From Holacanthus passer (lineage: Eukaryota; Chordata; Actinopteri; Pomacanthidae), in the NCBI GenBank assembly GCA_025331565.1, contig JAFREQ010000009.1:7491501-7555500 (forward strand): a stretch of 64,000 nt of DNA. The letters are read 5' to 3'. Below are positions 1 through 12,970 of the stretch, one piece after another. How positions within the stretch are numbered: position 1 is the stretch's first letter; each line of letters begins with the position of its first letter. Position numbers and translations under genes: made by a program. The notes beneath the pieces were generated by a model. The model made no database searches and was not told where the DNA came from. It was given only the letters and a program-made list of their open reading frames with translations.

Positions 1-1824
1 CTTCGTACTCACAGTTTGCAGAGGATTCAATGCAGCCACTTGAATTTTTGATGACCATGAGCTGTCTTCTGGGTGATTCCCTGAGATGGTCACTGGTCAA
101 AAATGTCTTTCTTTTTCTTTCTTTCATTTCAATCTATTCCAGGGCTGTTTCTTTCTACAATGTTCTTCATGAATTAAAACAACAGTTGACTATGAACTGC
201 AGTGATGTCCTGGCTATATTTTGGTAAAGCACCTTTTTGATGGGGGATACTTTGGGAAACAAAGCAATAAAAGTGATTTAATATTATGCAAAGTGGTTAT
301 GGAGACATTAATAATGTCGATTTACTGGCTCCACAGTAACCCTTGTTTTTTTTTATATTGGATTTACTTCGTCATCATTCGGGCGGCCTACAGAGCTTTA
401 TAGTGAGTTACAGCTCATTGTTCGGCCCCCAAGTTTTATGTTTTCATTCACTCTCACTCTGACCGCTCTCGTATCTTCATTTTCGGCTGCAGCTGATTTC
501 AGAGGGAAAAGCTCTAAAAACCCACCATGCTCTATTTACTCAGCACCAAACATCAGAGAGACACAGTTAGCATCTTGCTGGTGAACAGTGGCGCATTTAG
601 AGCCAGATATTTCACTCAGGAGTTGGTAGAGACCAAAAACAAAGCTAAAAGAGAGTGACTTTTGGAGATTAACCAGGTAGCCAGAAACACGTCTCCAAAT
701 GAATGATCATGTTGCTGCTTGATGTGAATGTGAAAGTAACAAGTTTGCTAAGCGTAAAAGGTTAAAAGGCGATATGTCACTGTTATATCTGTTGAAGAGA
801 GTCTGGGATCTCCAGGATCAGGACCAAACAGTAAATTATGGTTAATCTCAGTTCTCGTCACACTTGAACATTTATGCCATCCCAGAAACACAACCAAACA
901 GTCTGTGAAAACGATTTGAGGACAAAACGCTTAGTATATAGAAACAGGCAGGAAAGGTTGGCGCTCTACTCCTGATCAGTTCTAATCTGCAGTGTCTGAA
1001 TTGGTTATATAACTTTCATCTTGTCCAAAATTTCACCTTTACTCGGTCACTGAGTTGCAACATTGTCCACACATGAAAACATCCACTGTGCTGGCTGGCA
1101 TTTCCTAATGCTCAACAGACCATTGGTCAGTCCGACGGTGTCAGCTGCGTCCAACAACCGCTGGCTGGACACAAAAGGGCACCACCAACTTTGTATCCTC
1201 AGGTGACATGTGGCACCTTTTATTTCTGCAAAAAAACAGTCCACCTAAAGCCCTCTCAACAGGAGGAAACTTTGAAGGTCAGACCACTTTCAGAATCCAA
1301 TCGCCGCAGCGTTCAGACTCCGTTGCGTCACAGGGCTCTTTTGTCACGGAAAATGTTTAATGATTACCCCTGCCAGGTTAAGGTCTCTGGGACTCTGGTC
1401 AGACACATTCTGTGTACGTGACAGGTGAGCTGGTGTTGAGGCTGGCGCTAGATGGCAGCTGATCCTGCCGCCTCGGTGTCTTCTCCCCCGGACGCTTGGT
1501 CGCGAAATGCTGCCGTGACGGTAGATAAAAGGATGTGTAAGAAAATTCAAGTCTAATGACATCCACCTGAAAACAAATGTATATAGATTAGAATTGTATT
1601 TGAATTTGTAATTATATAAAGAGAGAAAAAGCAGGAATAATGCAATAGTCTATTAATAGTAGACTAATAGAAACAAAATCCACAAATGAGCTTTGTGTCA
1701 TTTTCTACTCACCCCCAGGTAAATCTAAATAGCAAGCTTTAATGTCCACATTAACTCAGCAGGTGTAGCAGGTCTGAATAAGCATAAGTGGCTATTAAAA
1801 TGTTCCTTTTTGAGCTCCAAAAGT

Positions 1825-1858
<34 letters not shown>

Positions 1859-4740
1859 ACCAGCAAATTATCCCCAACAGTTCAGCAGCATGATCCAACT
1901 ATTCTGAAGCCAAATGATTACACTGTGGATTCAACAGTCCAATATTTCCCTCATTAAGTCCTAGATTCTCCTCACTCTCCATGCATGGCCCTACAGCAGT
2001 CTCCCTTCATCTGCTCATGAGTTTCTCTTTCCAAGACTTAAAGTTATAAATGCAAACCTAAAACTCATTGTGTATTCCAGTGCTTAAAGTCTCTGAATAA
2101 TCACTAAAAAACTTACTTCTGCATTTATTATGAAGTGAGAGGTGCAGAACGACTTGCGCTGCAGAATGAATCATTTCGTCAGTGGTTTCAATAAAAACGG
2201 GTGCATTTTGTTGAACAAGCAAGACAATAAGACCAAGGCTGTCTGGAAGAGCTGTCATTTAATCTTTACCCTTCGTAACAAGCAACAAGGCTGTCCGCAA
2301 ATGTAATTGTTTATCAGGACTGTGAGATTTAATTCTCACCTTTACCTTAAACCTACTGGGAAAAACCATGGCGACACATTATCACGGATCCAGGCTGATC
2401 CAAAATCCCTGTGGACAAAAAGGTAAGGTGAGGTGTGCACTTCTACTACTAACTGCTTCGATGGTTATTAGCAGAAGTGCAGTGGCAGTAGTTCGACTGA
2501 ATGATGGTGAGTGAAGCGGTTCTTGAGATCCTGGAAAGCTGCCACAGGAGTCCACTGAAACTGCCGGGAGGTCGAAGAAAGAGCCATTAGTGGTGACGCA
2601 ATGTAAAACAATGTACTGAGAACTCCCATAGAGCTTAAGGGAACTGCGGCTGGGTTATAATTTTCTATGTGTTTGTCACTATTATTGACCCCTATCATAC
2701 TGCAACAAGTCTTTTTTTCCATGTCGATGTAAAAATATTGATTGCAGTTTTAATTATTGTAAAACAATCCTGTCTATCTAACTTGGAAAATGTTAGAGTG
2801 TGAATCTATTGCCACTTGGACGTTATTTATCTTTACGTCTTAATATAATGGTTCATGTTGCTGCAGTGAATTTCCAGATGATTTGAGAATGTATTTAAAA
2901 AAAAAATTATTTTACCAGCATTGGAAATCAAGGGGAAATGTGTTACAAGTCAAAACGTAAAGTAAAAAAAATACGTCTTATTTTATTGCTTCTGACACAA
3001 ATGCTGTAATATTAGTTTGAATTAAGTCAGAGACATATGGCGGAGCTGTGCCTTCACACCCCTCTGATTTCTAATGACAACCTGGCTCGGCAGGTCATTC
3101 TCAGCTCATCTGACAGTAATCGGAAAAACCTGAAATCCTCACCCTCTCGCTCTATTTTTTTTTCTCCGCGGCTCACCCACAGATGAGCAAAGAGAAAGTC
3201 GTGATGAGATTGTAACAAGGAAAAAGCCACGGAGAAGAGCACAGGTACCTGCACCGAGCCGCCTGATTGAATTGCTGCAGATTAAAGGGAAAAGGGCGAG
3301 AAAAAGACTGTGATTTCATGTGAGACTACCTGCCAGAAGTTATTGCGGGAGAGTATTTACCATATTTCAAAATAAACAACAACCCCAAATTGCCCTGATG
3401 ATGAAAAACTAATCAGCAAAGCTGTACGTGAAAAACGCGTGGGCATTTTCTTTCTCATTTTTTTTGTAGAGTCCATAAGATGAGCTTGTCGTGATGCTGC
3501 CCCTGTGGTCAGATCTGTCTGCCCCCGTGGAACAAATAAACCTTTTCAATTCCGACTACGTCCTTGGCTATTGACCAGCACAGAGGAAAAGTATTGGAGT
3601 GAATAATGGCTCATACTGTGAGCCCATTGAGCTGCACCGGGATTATAAGCATGGAGCCAGTGAGAGCTGGAGACTGAAGGGGATAGATGGAGGGAAAAGC
3701 TTTTCCCTCTCTGTTTGGGAGAAGCAGAAAAGATAGATGCGGTCGTTTCACAAACCCCTGAACGAACTTACGCCATTAAAGCTCTCCATTACAACTAGTT
3801 AATGCAGTTAGGCGATGCATTTATTGAATGTCTGCATGACAAGAAGGATGTTTTGGGAGTCTGAAATGCTCACAAAAGTCTGCCATTACCGACTAAGCTC
3901 CACCTTGGATCACTGCACCAGCCCCACAGTCCCATTACACATCCAGTCTTCCTCTGCTGGGAGAACTGGCATCATCCCTCTTTTCAGATTATGCCTCTAC
4001 AAAACATGGCTGGCCTGCATGGTGCTGCCATTCTTAAAAGTTTCTGGCTGTGGGAAGAGGAGTTCCCGTCTGTGAGGGAATTATGGATGTGCCAGTGGGC
4101 GCCTGCGCTGAATCCGCCTCTGAATGAAGCTGCAGGATCAACATAAGCTGCACTGCGGGCCCAAACATGCATTCCCTCCGTGTTTTGGCTTGTGTGTTAT
4201 AACCACGATACGCCCTCCTCTCTTTCCTTCCTGCTTGCCTTGCCGGGCAGCCCCGAGCTGGACCCCACCAATAGTTTGCAGAGGATGTCAGCGCCTGTTT
4301 GAAGTGCTGTTTTCCTATTTGGGGAGCTTCCGCCGGGAGGAGGTGTAGGAGGGAAAAAAGATTGGATTTGGAAGCAAAAAAAAAAAAAAAAACCTCTTTA
4401 TTGGGCGAAGAAACGAAACAGCAACCCCTGGTGGCAAACGGATGCACGCTGGTTCCTCCCTGTAGTAACACTCTTGATCTTCCAACCAAAAATCATGCGA
4501 GTTTTCTGTAGGAGGTTGAGACTTTGAGGTTATACGAGGTGCTGCTGTGAGGGAAGGAGAAAGAGAGATTGCAGCCTTTGGAGTGTGAGCAGAATAGCAT
4601 CATTCAAATTTTCTGTCTGCTATTATGCCTTGATATTTACATCCGGCAAAGTGTATTAATTCCAGTTTTGTATGGTCTCATTGGGTGAACAGCCTATATG
4701 ACACCTGAATCACATCCATTGATGCTCCTTACTTATGTAA
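1..4740. other. intergenic, no gene recognised
   Basis: Both strands were read for exon-like coding and nothing persuasive was found; the open frames are short and random-looking. It contains A30 (1827-1856) and A17 (4376-4392) homopolymers. There are no clear transposon remnants. Confidence 0.55.
1827..1856 (+). repeat. A30 homopolymer
   Basis: Thirty consecutive A following AAAAGTGC. No identifiable retroposon is attached. Confidence 0.95.
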
Positions 4741-4762
4741 GTAACACAGAACAAATTTTCCT

Positions 4763-5135
4763 ATGTTTTGTAGAAAAAGGATGGTTGAGGCTCTTTTTCT
4801 CTCTGCTCTGGATCATGGAGATGTGATTTACACGCATGCATCTACTTCTGCTCTTAAGCCTCTAGATGCTGTTTATCACTCAGGTTTGTTAGCAGTGATC
4901 CCTACAACACCCGTCACTGCACTTTATATAAAAATGTTGGGTATAAGCTCCTTACAGGCAAATTGCCTCTGTATATTACATCTCTACTTGTTTCGTCTTG
5001 TGGATCGTATCAGACTCGGTCCAGTGATCATCTTCTACTAAAAGTTCCTCGAGTCTGTACTGAGCTGAGCAGATCAGCTTTTAGTTTTTATGCCCCATCT
5101 GCAAAAATCTTTGATTTTCCAATGATTTTCAAGTT
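4763..5135 (+). mobile_element. decayed LINE fragment, C-terminal end of reverse-transcriptase ORF
   Basis: The first frame reads SALDHGDVIYTHASTSALKP then LDAVYHSGLLAV, which resembles the C-terminal part of teleost non-LTR retrotransposon proteins. Near 4950 the match shifts frame and continues LTGKLPLYITSLLVS, then RSSDHLLLKVPRVCTEL and SAFSFYAPS. The element is 5'-truncated, frameshifted and lacks the catalytic core, so it is dead. The family assignment is from recalled similarity, not a search; the superfamily (L2/CR1-like) is uncertain. Confidence 0.8.
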
Positions 5136-7442
5136 TAAAAAAAGGCAAATAATAAATAAATAATATAAGATAAATGTTCATCGTACACACTTTTCATTTG
5201 ACAGGGGTGACTTATCATTGAGGACAATAAAAGTCACCAGAGGGATTCAACAAAGCTCCCATACAAAACCGACTGGAAAAAATCTAGTTTATGAAATCAC
5301 TAAATGTGCATTTCAAAAGCAGGAAGAAACTCTACAAACAATCAATGAAAAAGTGAAAACAGAATGATGAAATAATAAGCCCAGTATCCACAGGGATTGC
5401 GTCAAATATTGAACGACTCCTTACGTCGCAATTAACGTCCATTGCCAGCACTGAGTGCTAAATTGAAGAAGTAGTGTCCTTTTATGAAGAGAGGTGAGAA
5501 GTGAGGGTGTGAAGTTTCAGGCAGCAGATGGATGTGTCTGACGTCTGACTTTTATGGAAGAGACCAGATGTTTGTGTCTCATCACCGACCTGCAAAGAAC
5601 ATTCGCCTTTTCAGAACCGTGACCACAATCTGGTTCCTACAGCATGAACTTTTCCATGGGCCCAAGAACCATTTCAGGATCTCAGGAACTTTGGCTGCAT
5701 TCTGACTGGAGAAACCAATCTCTAAATTGAATTCCTAAATCTTCAGATGAAGTGGGAACACAAGAAGCAATGCACATAAAGGACTCTTCCTGGTTTAATT
5801 CCTAGTTGAGTTCTTAGCCTAACCTTAAACATACTCCAATTATAGTTTATCTGCCATGTCCACGATCTTTCCCTGACCTTAACTATAACATAGTTGCAAT
5901 GAAAAATATGAGAATTTTATTTTAACATTGGAATTGAACGTAAGAAGATTATTACCATTGAACATCATCAGTTGTTCAATACTGATGTTCTTGGAGGTAC
6001 GGCTGAGAAATAAAACACCCCTAGCATCCAATAATCACTGGTGCTGTTATGTATAGTGTGATCCAAGGAGACCAAATCATTTCACAGCCCTGAGGACATT
6101 TCTGCACTTTAACTGACTAATTCACTGACTTTAGCAATAAATACAGCTAAAGTTTCCAATATTTGATCAACCTTTTATTAATTATTGGTTAATGGACAAA
6201 TGGGCAATTCGGTGCTGCAGCTGTGATGAGGGCAAATGAGCCCAATCTAACGGCAGCAGTGCTATGTGATCAGTTTTAAATGCAAAGATAACACTGTGCA
6301 TATATCACCCAGACCACTGCTCGGTGAAACCCTGAGCTGCCGGCCAGTGCAGTGGTTATCCCGCAGCCATTTTATGGAACTTAATGTTCCATTAAGAGTG
6401 CATCAATCAGATTTTAAATGATTTGGATGCCCATTAGTCCTCGCAGAGCCACAGCGCTGAGACCGCTCCAGATGTAATGATATTGAACAGAAGCAGCAGC
6501 CATCATCTTTTAAAAAGCTCTCGCACATTCGCCCCCAGCTTCTCCCTCAAACCCCTGCGATGTCAGGCTGACCGCGTTGGCAACAGCCAGAGGCGTCCTG
6601 AGCAGAATAATCGGAGAACCGCTCAAGACTTAGAGCAAAAAAAAAAAAAAAAAAATCTTACTAGACCTTTCTGCCTTAAGCTTCTAGTTTGAGGGATATC
6701 AGATGAACACAAGTTCGCTCTCCCTCCAGACTGTTAATGCCATCTCCCAAACATCAAAGTTGTGGAAACTAGGGTAAGAAAGCCGCGTCATGTTTGCCTC
6801 CTGAGCAAGCTGCCGAGTGTTTACACACCTTTTCCGCAGGAACCGTTTCGACACAGCAAAAAAACGCCCGAGTCTGTTTTCCCTCTCATGACCCAGAAAT
6901 GAAAGACAACACTGAAGGCAGTGGAAAGAGAAACCACGAGGGAGTTTCGCCTTTTTTGAAAAAAGTTAAGCAAACTCCAAGTTCTCTCAGAGTGAGGTGA
7001 AATCTGATTAGATAACCGTGACACTGGCGAAAATGTCCCGGTGGAAGTCCTCAAACATGAAAACATTCCAGTTCCTTAAAGGATGCTGTGTGTCACCTGC
7101 TGAGTATATTGCATGTGTAGTTGTAGCTCCATGTCGCTTTGAATATTTACATCCAACCTGTAAACCCTGTAGGGAAAAAAATCCTACAGTTTGCCTCAGA
7201 TTTCTCAATAAGAAATGATTTCCTAACATCCTTGGGGACACATCCTAGACCTACAAATTATACTTTCCCTAACTTTTCCAGAGTGTTGCAAGTATCAGTC
7301 AACTATTGAATCACCTCCTTGAGACTCTCCTCTATATGGAAATGGGGGGAAAAATGCAAACGTCTCCCTGGTTAAAATCAATTATTCACAGTCATCTCTA
7401 GGGATGTGTAGGCCCTGGCAGTTTCCTAAGATGATTCGAAGC

Positions 7443-7464
7443 GTGTGTGTGTGTGTGTGTGTGT
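7443..7464 (+). repeat. (TG)n microsatellite
   Basis: A pure TG run of about 11 units, followed by degenerate GCGTGCGTG. Confidence 0.9.
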
Positions 7465-7760
7465 GCGTGCGTGTTTGAGTATGTGGAAGTTCAAGCTAAA
7501 CCCTTTAGCATAATGTGAGTAACATTCAGGATGAGGACTGTGCCCGGACAAACCCTTCCTGCCACCACCGTCTCCTCCATGACTGAACCCCCGCTGAGGA
7601 AATGGGTCTCTCAGACAGGTCTGCCAGAGCAGATAGGAAAAGGTTACACTGTCTCTTTGGTGTAGAGTCTTAGTGGCGATCCCACTGCTGAAAAGTTGTG
7701 AATGTTTTATAAAGAAGAGCGTGTACTCTTCCTCTGCAGTCTTTTGTGACTGGAGCTGTG

Positions 7761-7802
7761 CATGTGTGTGCATGTGTGTGCATGTGTGTGTGTGTGTGTG
7801 TC
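7761..7802 (+). repeat. compound TG microsatellite with 10-base period
   Basis: Three tandem units of CATGTGTGTG run into a pure TG tract, so a 10-base higher-order period is set on the dinucleotide repeat. Confidence 0.9.
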
Positions 7803-10800
7803 TGCTCATCTGTTCTTTACTTCTTTTTCGTTTACATTTTCCTTTTTTTTTTTCCTCTCGATACTTTGTCCCTGTGACAGGAATTATGAGCACATACCCA
7901 GTAGAGGAGATTATGTCCAATGTCATAATTGTTAAATTATGTCCATTATGTTCTATATGGGCACATATTTAATATCTTGCTGGTGTTCGGGTAATGAGAC
8001 ATGTTATAAGCACCTGTCTTATCAGCAAAATAAACACACTTCGAGGCCTTTAAGCATTTATTTCTAGTACTGTGCTGGTGCTACTCGTGGCTGATACAAG
8101 TAAATTTACTACTTGCTAAAGTACTAGAAATATTACTACAGTTACAGCTGGCAAATAATACTTGTACTATTGTTTACATCAGCCACAAAGCTAATTGCCT
8201 AATTAACAACGAAAGGTTGACGTTGGCAGATGTATTCTGAATAAGACAAAGGGGAGACAAACACATTAAATAACATATCCGCTTACAGATAGTGGGGAAG
8301 TGTCCTTGAAAATGAAAAAAATGTCTTTATTTGTTAGAAATGCCCTTGAGGTAAATTTCAGGTTAATTAGCTGTTATGCAGATTATGGCTCACTAATGAA
8401 TTGATGTTGTAATGGTGAATAAAACAGCTTCATATGAATAAATATCCAAGGGGAAAAAATGGACTGGAGCACGCTGATTGATTTGTAGTTTCCACTCTGT
8501 AGTGTCGAAACGTCACATTTGCGCAATTAAAGCCTGCAAATCAATCAGTCTTTTTTTTTCTTTCCATTGAAAGTTTTCCTCTCCTTGAACTTAGAATGCA
8601 CAGAGTATCCTGTTTCAGCATGAATAAATATCCTTACGACTGAATTTTACTACGTAATTAAAAGACTCCGAATGCAACGCGCCGATGATTTCAAATACAG
8701 AAGCTTTGTCGTCACCTTCAGAGATGTTTACCCATCATTCAAAGCTGCAATTACTCAGTTACTTTCCAGCATGAGTCAGCCAAGTGTTTTCTAGCCATGC
8801 CCTACTTCCTATAAGATAGTCCACCTCCAAACTTGATGAGCTGTCGATCCCAAAACAGCATCTAACTAAAAACTGAGGTAACAGCTTATTGAAAGACACC
8901 AGAGGAGCAGCAACAAAAATAGTCATAATGATAACAAATATATTCATCCAACGTCGATTCGTTCTGTCTGTTTTTGCCCGAGTTTCATTCTTATCAACCT
9001 CTAACAGAATCCCTCAGACTATAGCTTGAAGACCTTTTTGGACTCCTCAGCTCAAATCAAAGGGAATAGAGAAAACAAAAACACGAGAAGAAAAGTAATG
9101 TAGCAGCTGCTCAACTCTCCCCATTGATTGAAAGTGGGCTGTGATCACCAACAGGCCTGGGATCAAAGACCATTTCTTTAGTCTTTTTTTGATGTTTAAT
9201 ATCAGGTTGAGCCCCTCACACCACAGCAGTCAATGAGGCCTGATAGCCACATGCTTTCACTAGTGTTTGTTTGCTGCTCTGCACTTCACCACACTGGATT
9301 TCCTCCTGAATACCAAACAAGTGAGGCTTAACAGCACATTACTCCATTGCCGTGCGACCCAGTAAGAAATCTGAACAAAAGTGGATGTGAATGCTGAACC
9401 GCCGTGCACTCTTCTTTAACAGCCTTTCTTAGCATGGCGCCCCACATGTGTTCGCTCTGTGAGGCAGAATCACCAGACCGTGACCAAAGAAATGGAAAAG
9501 AAGTGCAGGAGTCATTCTCGATGGTTGCGATTCGCATTCTGTCTGCGTGCCGTCCACCTGTCAGTTTCACTGCGCTCGTCCTGTCGTGGAACAGCGGAAA
9601 GCTCACACCGTGACTTAATTGCATCGTTTGTCTTTAATTGTGTGTCTTTTTCTGACTAAATATAATTTTTCACTCATTTCTTGCTTAATGATATTCATAA
9701 TGGAAGTGATCATTTCAAGTTATTTAGTATTTTATCCTTCTATTATGAATTAATTGTAGCTGTAAGGAATGTATGTGTTGGAATAAATGCACCTGATCGT
9801 GCCTATTTTATGGTCTTTATTTGTCTAATTCTTTGTCAGACTTACAGTAATGATATGCTCTTTTGTACGTCTGCAACACATTAAAAAAAACCTCTGTTTA
9901 GGTTACTCTTGAGTCCCGCATTACTTCACGCATACATTATGAAAACGATGCTTTAAAATGCAAATGAGAAACATACCTCATTTAATCTCTTTCACATTCA
10001 AAAAGGCGCGAGTAATAGTCCGTGCTTCTAATTGTCACCAGCGAGCTCTCGCTGCGGGATCCTGTCTTTACCCTCCTGAATTAGCTTTGTTGAATCAAAC
10101 TTGCAACGGCTGAAAGATACAAAAGGTGAAATCACGTTTGCGGCAGTCACCAGCCTGTCAAAAGAAAACAGCTGGTGCCAATCTGCTTTTCCCGATACCC
10201 ATGAAGGGCACCCCGGTGTCCTTGCTGCGAGTGGATGTGTTGACAATGAGCAAACTGGAGCCAGGATTCCAACCAAATGTTGCGTGAATTAAACCACATT
10301 TGCAGAAAACCATCAAATGAAAATACTCATTTATGTCATGCAAACATTTGGAGTTGCAGAAGAGTAGGTGGCGTTAATTCTTCAGTCAGGTGCCATTGCG
10401 GAAGAAGGGAGTGCAATAAAATGCAAACTTCAAATAATGGGAAAAAATGTAGGAAAAACGATGGAGCTGATTTATGTTTGTTTCAATTTGAGGAAGGTTA
10501 CAGCCTCCTCATCACGCCACATGGATCTGATGTTTTCATCTGTCACCATTTTCCAGCGTACCAGCAGGTGTGACAGACGGACGGGTGCAGCACCCTCAAT
10601 TCATGCTCGGTTTTCAGGGAGACCTTCATTCGCCCCTTGTGCAGATCCGCTGTTGACGGATGGACTTCCACAAAGCAGTAGTTCAATGGAGCCACTCAAT
10701 GGTTCCCGCCTGTCAATCCGTCCCTCCTCCCTCCCCTCGCACCAACATCTCTCCCAGGTAACAGCCTGTGGTCGATACGCCCCCATTGTGAAAGACTCCA

Positions 10801-11302
10801 TTTCCCTGTGACACTACGACTGTATGTTCGCAGCCAAGTATCGACACAGATGGACCCCGTGTTATTTCCTCTTCCACTGCTCGCAGTCCACTCAATCTGT
10901 CCTGGATAGCGACATGTTGTGTAACTGTGACACATTTGCTTGCTGCAGAAAGCGCTGAAATCATTCATTATATCAATGTCATGACTTCAAAGAAAAAGAT
11001 TTTTTCTTTGCTCATAGTGTGAGGAAGGTTTTTTTCGTTGCATTAAAAGAGTTAAAGGCAGGTAAAAGTATAGAGAACAAAAACATGCCTTGCCTTATTG
11101 AGATGGTTTTAGGGACATGACTTGGTGTATTAAACACATCCAGAGTGCAAAGAATCCAAAGTTGTTTCCGCACAAAAAAAAAAAAATATCAGTTCATTTC
11201 TCCCACCAAGAAATAAACATTTTGACTTTCATTTTTACTTTCTTTTACTTCTGGTGATAAATGTGTTTTTTCAGTTTCCTCTTTATTGATTGACCCATGT
11301 TT

Positions 11303-11396
11303 GTTAAGAGTTCATTAATCAGAAGGTCGATGGTTTGATCCCCGGCTCCTGCAGTCTACATTTCAAAGTGACCTTGAGCAAGAAACTGAAGATACT

Positions 11397-11427
<31 letters not shown>

Positions 11428-11560
11428 GCTCCTGATGAGTAAGTGACACCTTGCATTGTAGCCTCTGCAACCAGTGTGTGAATGGGTAAATCCTGGCTTG
11501 TGTTGTAAAGTGCTTTGAGTGGTAAGATTGGAAAGCAACGTAAAAATGCAACCACTTACC
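11303..11560 (+). mobile_element. tRNA-derived SINE (V-SINE-like), with internal (GT)n
   Basis: A Pol III B-box-like stretch GGTTTGATCCCC lies at 11332-11343, after GAAGGTCGAT. It is followed by CTCCTGCAGTCTACAT, a GTGACCTTGAGCAAGA-type body, and a tail reading GTAAAGTGCTTTGAGTGGTA and ending near TAAAAATGCAACCACTTACC. This order is that of a SINE very common in percomorph fishes. A (GT)n expansion (11399-11427) interrupts the body. The 5' end and target-site duplications are not clear. The family name is from memory. Confidence 0.8.
11399..11427 (+). repeat. (GT)n microsatellite inside the SINE
   Basis: About 14 GT units lie in the middle of the SINE body, between the TGAAGATACTGA and GGCTCCTGATGA segments. 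Confidence 0.9.
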
Positions 11561-12929
11561 AGTAGAATTATTAACACAATGATGCACGTTCATGAACACA
11601 CACACAAAGTCAAATACCTGTTTTCTTTCTCATACAAATAATGGCAATCAATTAGTCTCTGGACAGAGGCCACAAACATGAGGTAACACCCTTTCAATCC
11701 TCTTGAATGAAGATGGATGACAAAGAAAAAACCTTTTATCAAGGCATCCATACTTGTTATGTTGTATTAACTCAGGTCTTTATTTTATTTTATTTATTTA
11801 TTTTACTTTTATTTCTCCCCGTCTGTCTCAGTAAGTGTATTACTCCACAAGACACAACCTGCAGAACTCCATTAGTGCATTTATTTTAGTGCCCGAGTGC
11901 TCAGATTGTGATGGATGATATAGAGGAAGAGTATCTTTATGAGTCTGTTGTACCTTTAAGCAATAATACCGGTGTAATTGTTTTTATACTGGCTTTTTAC
12001 TTTTGTCAAGCCTATCTACAACTACAACACACCTGAGTTTTAATATGATGCTTGGAGGCAGCTGTTTCAGCTGTTTGTAATGGACACGTTCAGACGCACA
12101 GACTTTCATTAAAGACTTCTTACATGAGACGATTTCGATCCTTCTTGGGCGTCACATAAAATTTAGACTGGGATCATATTTTTATTCTCTGTTGGATCAC
12201 TGAGAGGTAAAAATGAATTACATGCAACTTGAAACAAGGAGGCTTATATTTTCTTATATATATTATAAATACACTTGCATCAGTACACAAGCTCGTCTTT
12301 TTGAGAGATGAATGAAGAGACTGCGGGGGGGGGGTTGAGGGGTCCTCGTGACCGCAGGACCTTATCTAGAGCAGCTTTACAGCAGCCTTGATGAGCGAGA
12401 AAGATAAAAGAGCAGGAACAGCGCCAGCATGAGCAAGGTCAGCAAAAGACTGACTGTCAGTCACATCCTCCTCCGACGAGCTGGAGATCAGAGAGAAACA
12501 AATCCACCTTTGGGAGAGACGACTTTTTGTCTTTGAAGTGTATGCGCAGATAAAATAGCCTTGCTTCTGTTTGTCTTATTATTATTATTTATTGTTATTA
12601 CATGTTTATGTTGTTCATATCAGAATTAACAAGGTCACACCCTGTAGAAGCTTTTCCTGAAGTTTCACTTCACAAGTTTGTTTACTTCTCAATAGTATTT
12701 GACATTTTAATGTAACTGCAACTTACATGTAGTGTTGGACAACATTTGTAATTTAGTACAGTTGTTCTGTCCCTGCAGCAGGGAGTTATGAACTGTGAAA
12801 GAGAACAGGTCAGACGTATAATACAGCGGGAGAAGAGGGACCCGCTCTTGTAGATGCATTAGCACCAGATAAGCTCCGGCCTGAATACACACGGTGACAC
12901 AAATATACACCAGGTTTATACACGTTCTT

Positions 12930-12930
<1 letters not shown>

Positions 12931-12966
<36 letters not shown>
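12931..12966 (+). repeat. (CT)n microsatellite
   Basis: A perfect CT dinucleotide run of 18 units. Confidence 0.95.

Positions 12967-12970
<4 letters not shown>

Larger units (their letters stand above)
5170..11300. other. intergenic, simple repeats and AT-rich sequence
   Basis: No exon was recognised. It holds A19 (6637-6655), a TG run (7443-7464), a compound TG array (7761-7802) and AT-rich stretches with TAAT-type motifs around 8360-8660. A perfect octamer ATGCAAAT lies at 9958-9965. None of these motifs alone shows function. Confidence 0.5.

Noticed and set aside
7426..7926. 166-codon minus-strand open frame
   Set aside because: Kept open by two TG microsatellites that translate as His-Thr repeats.
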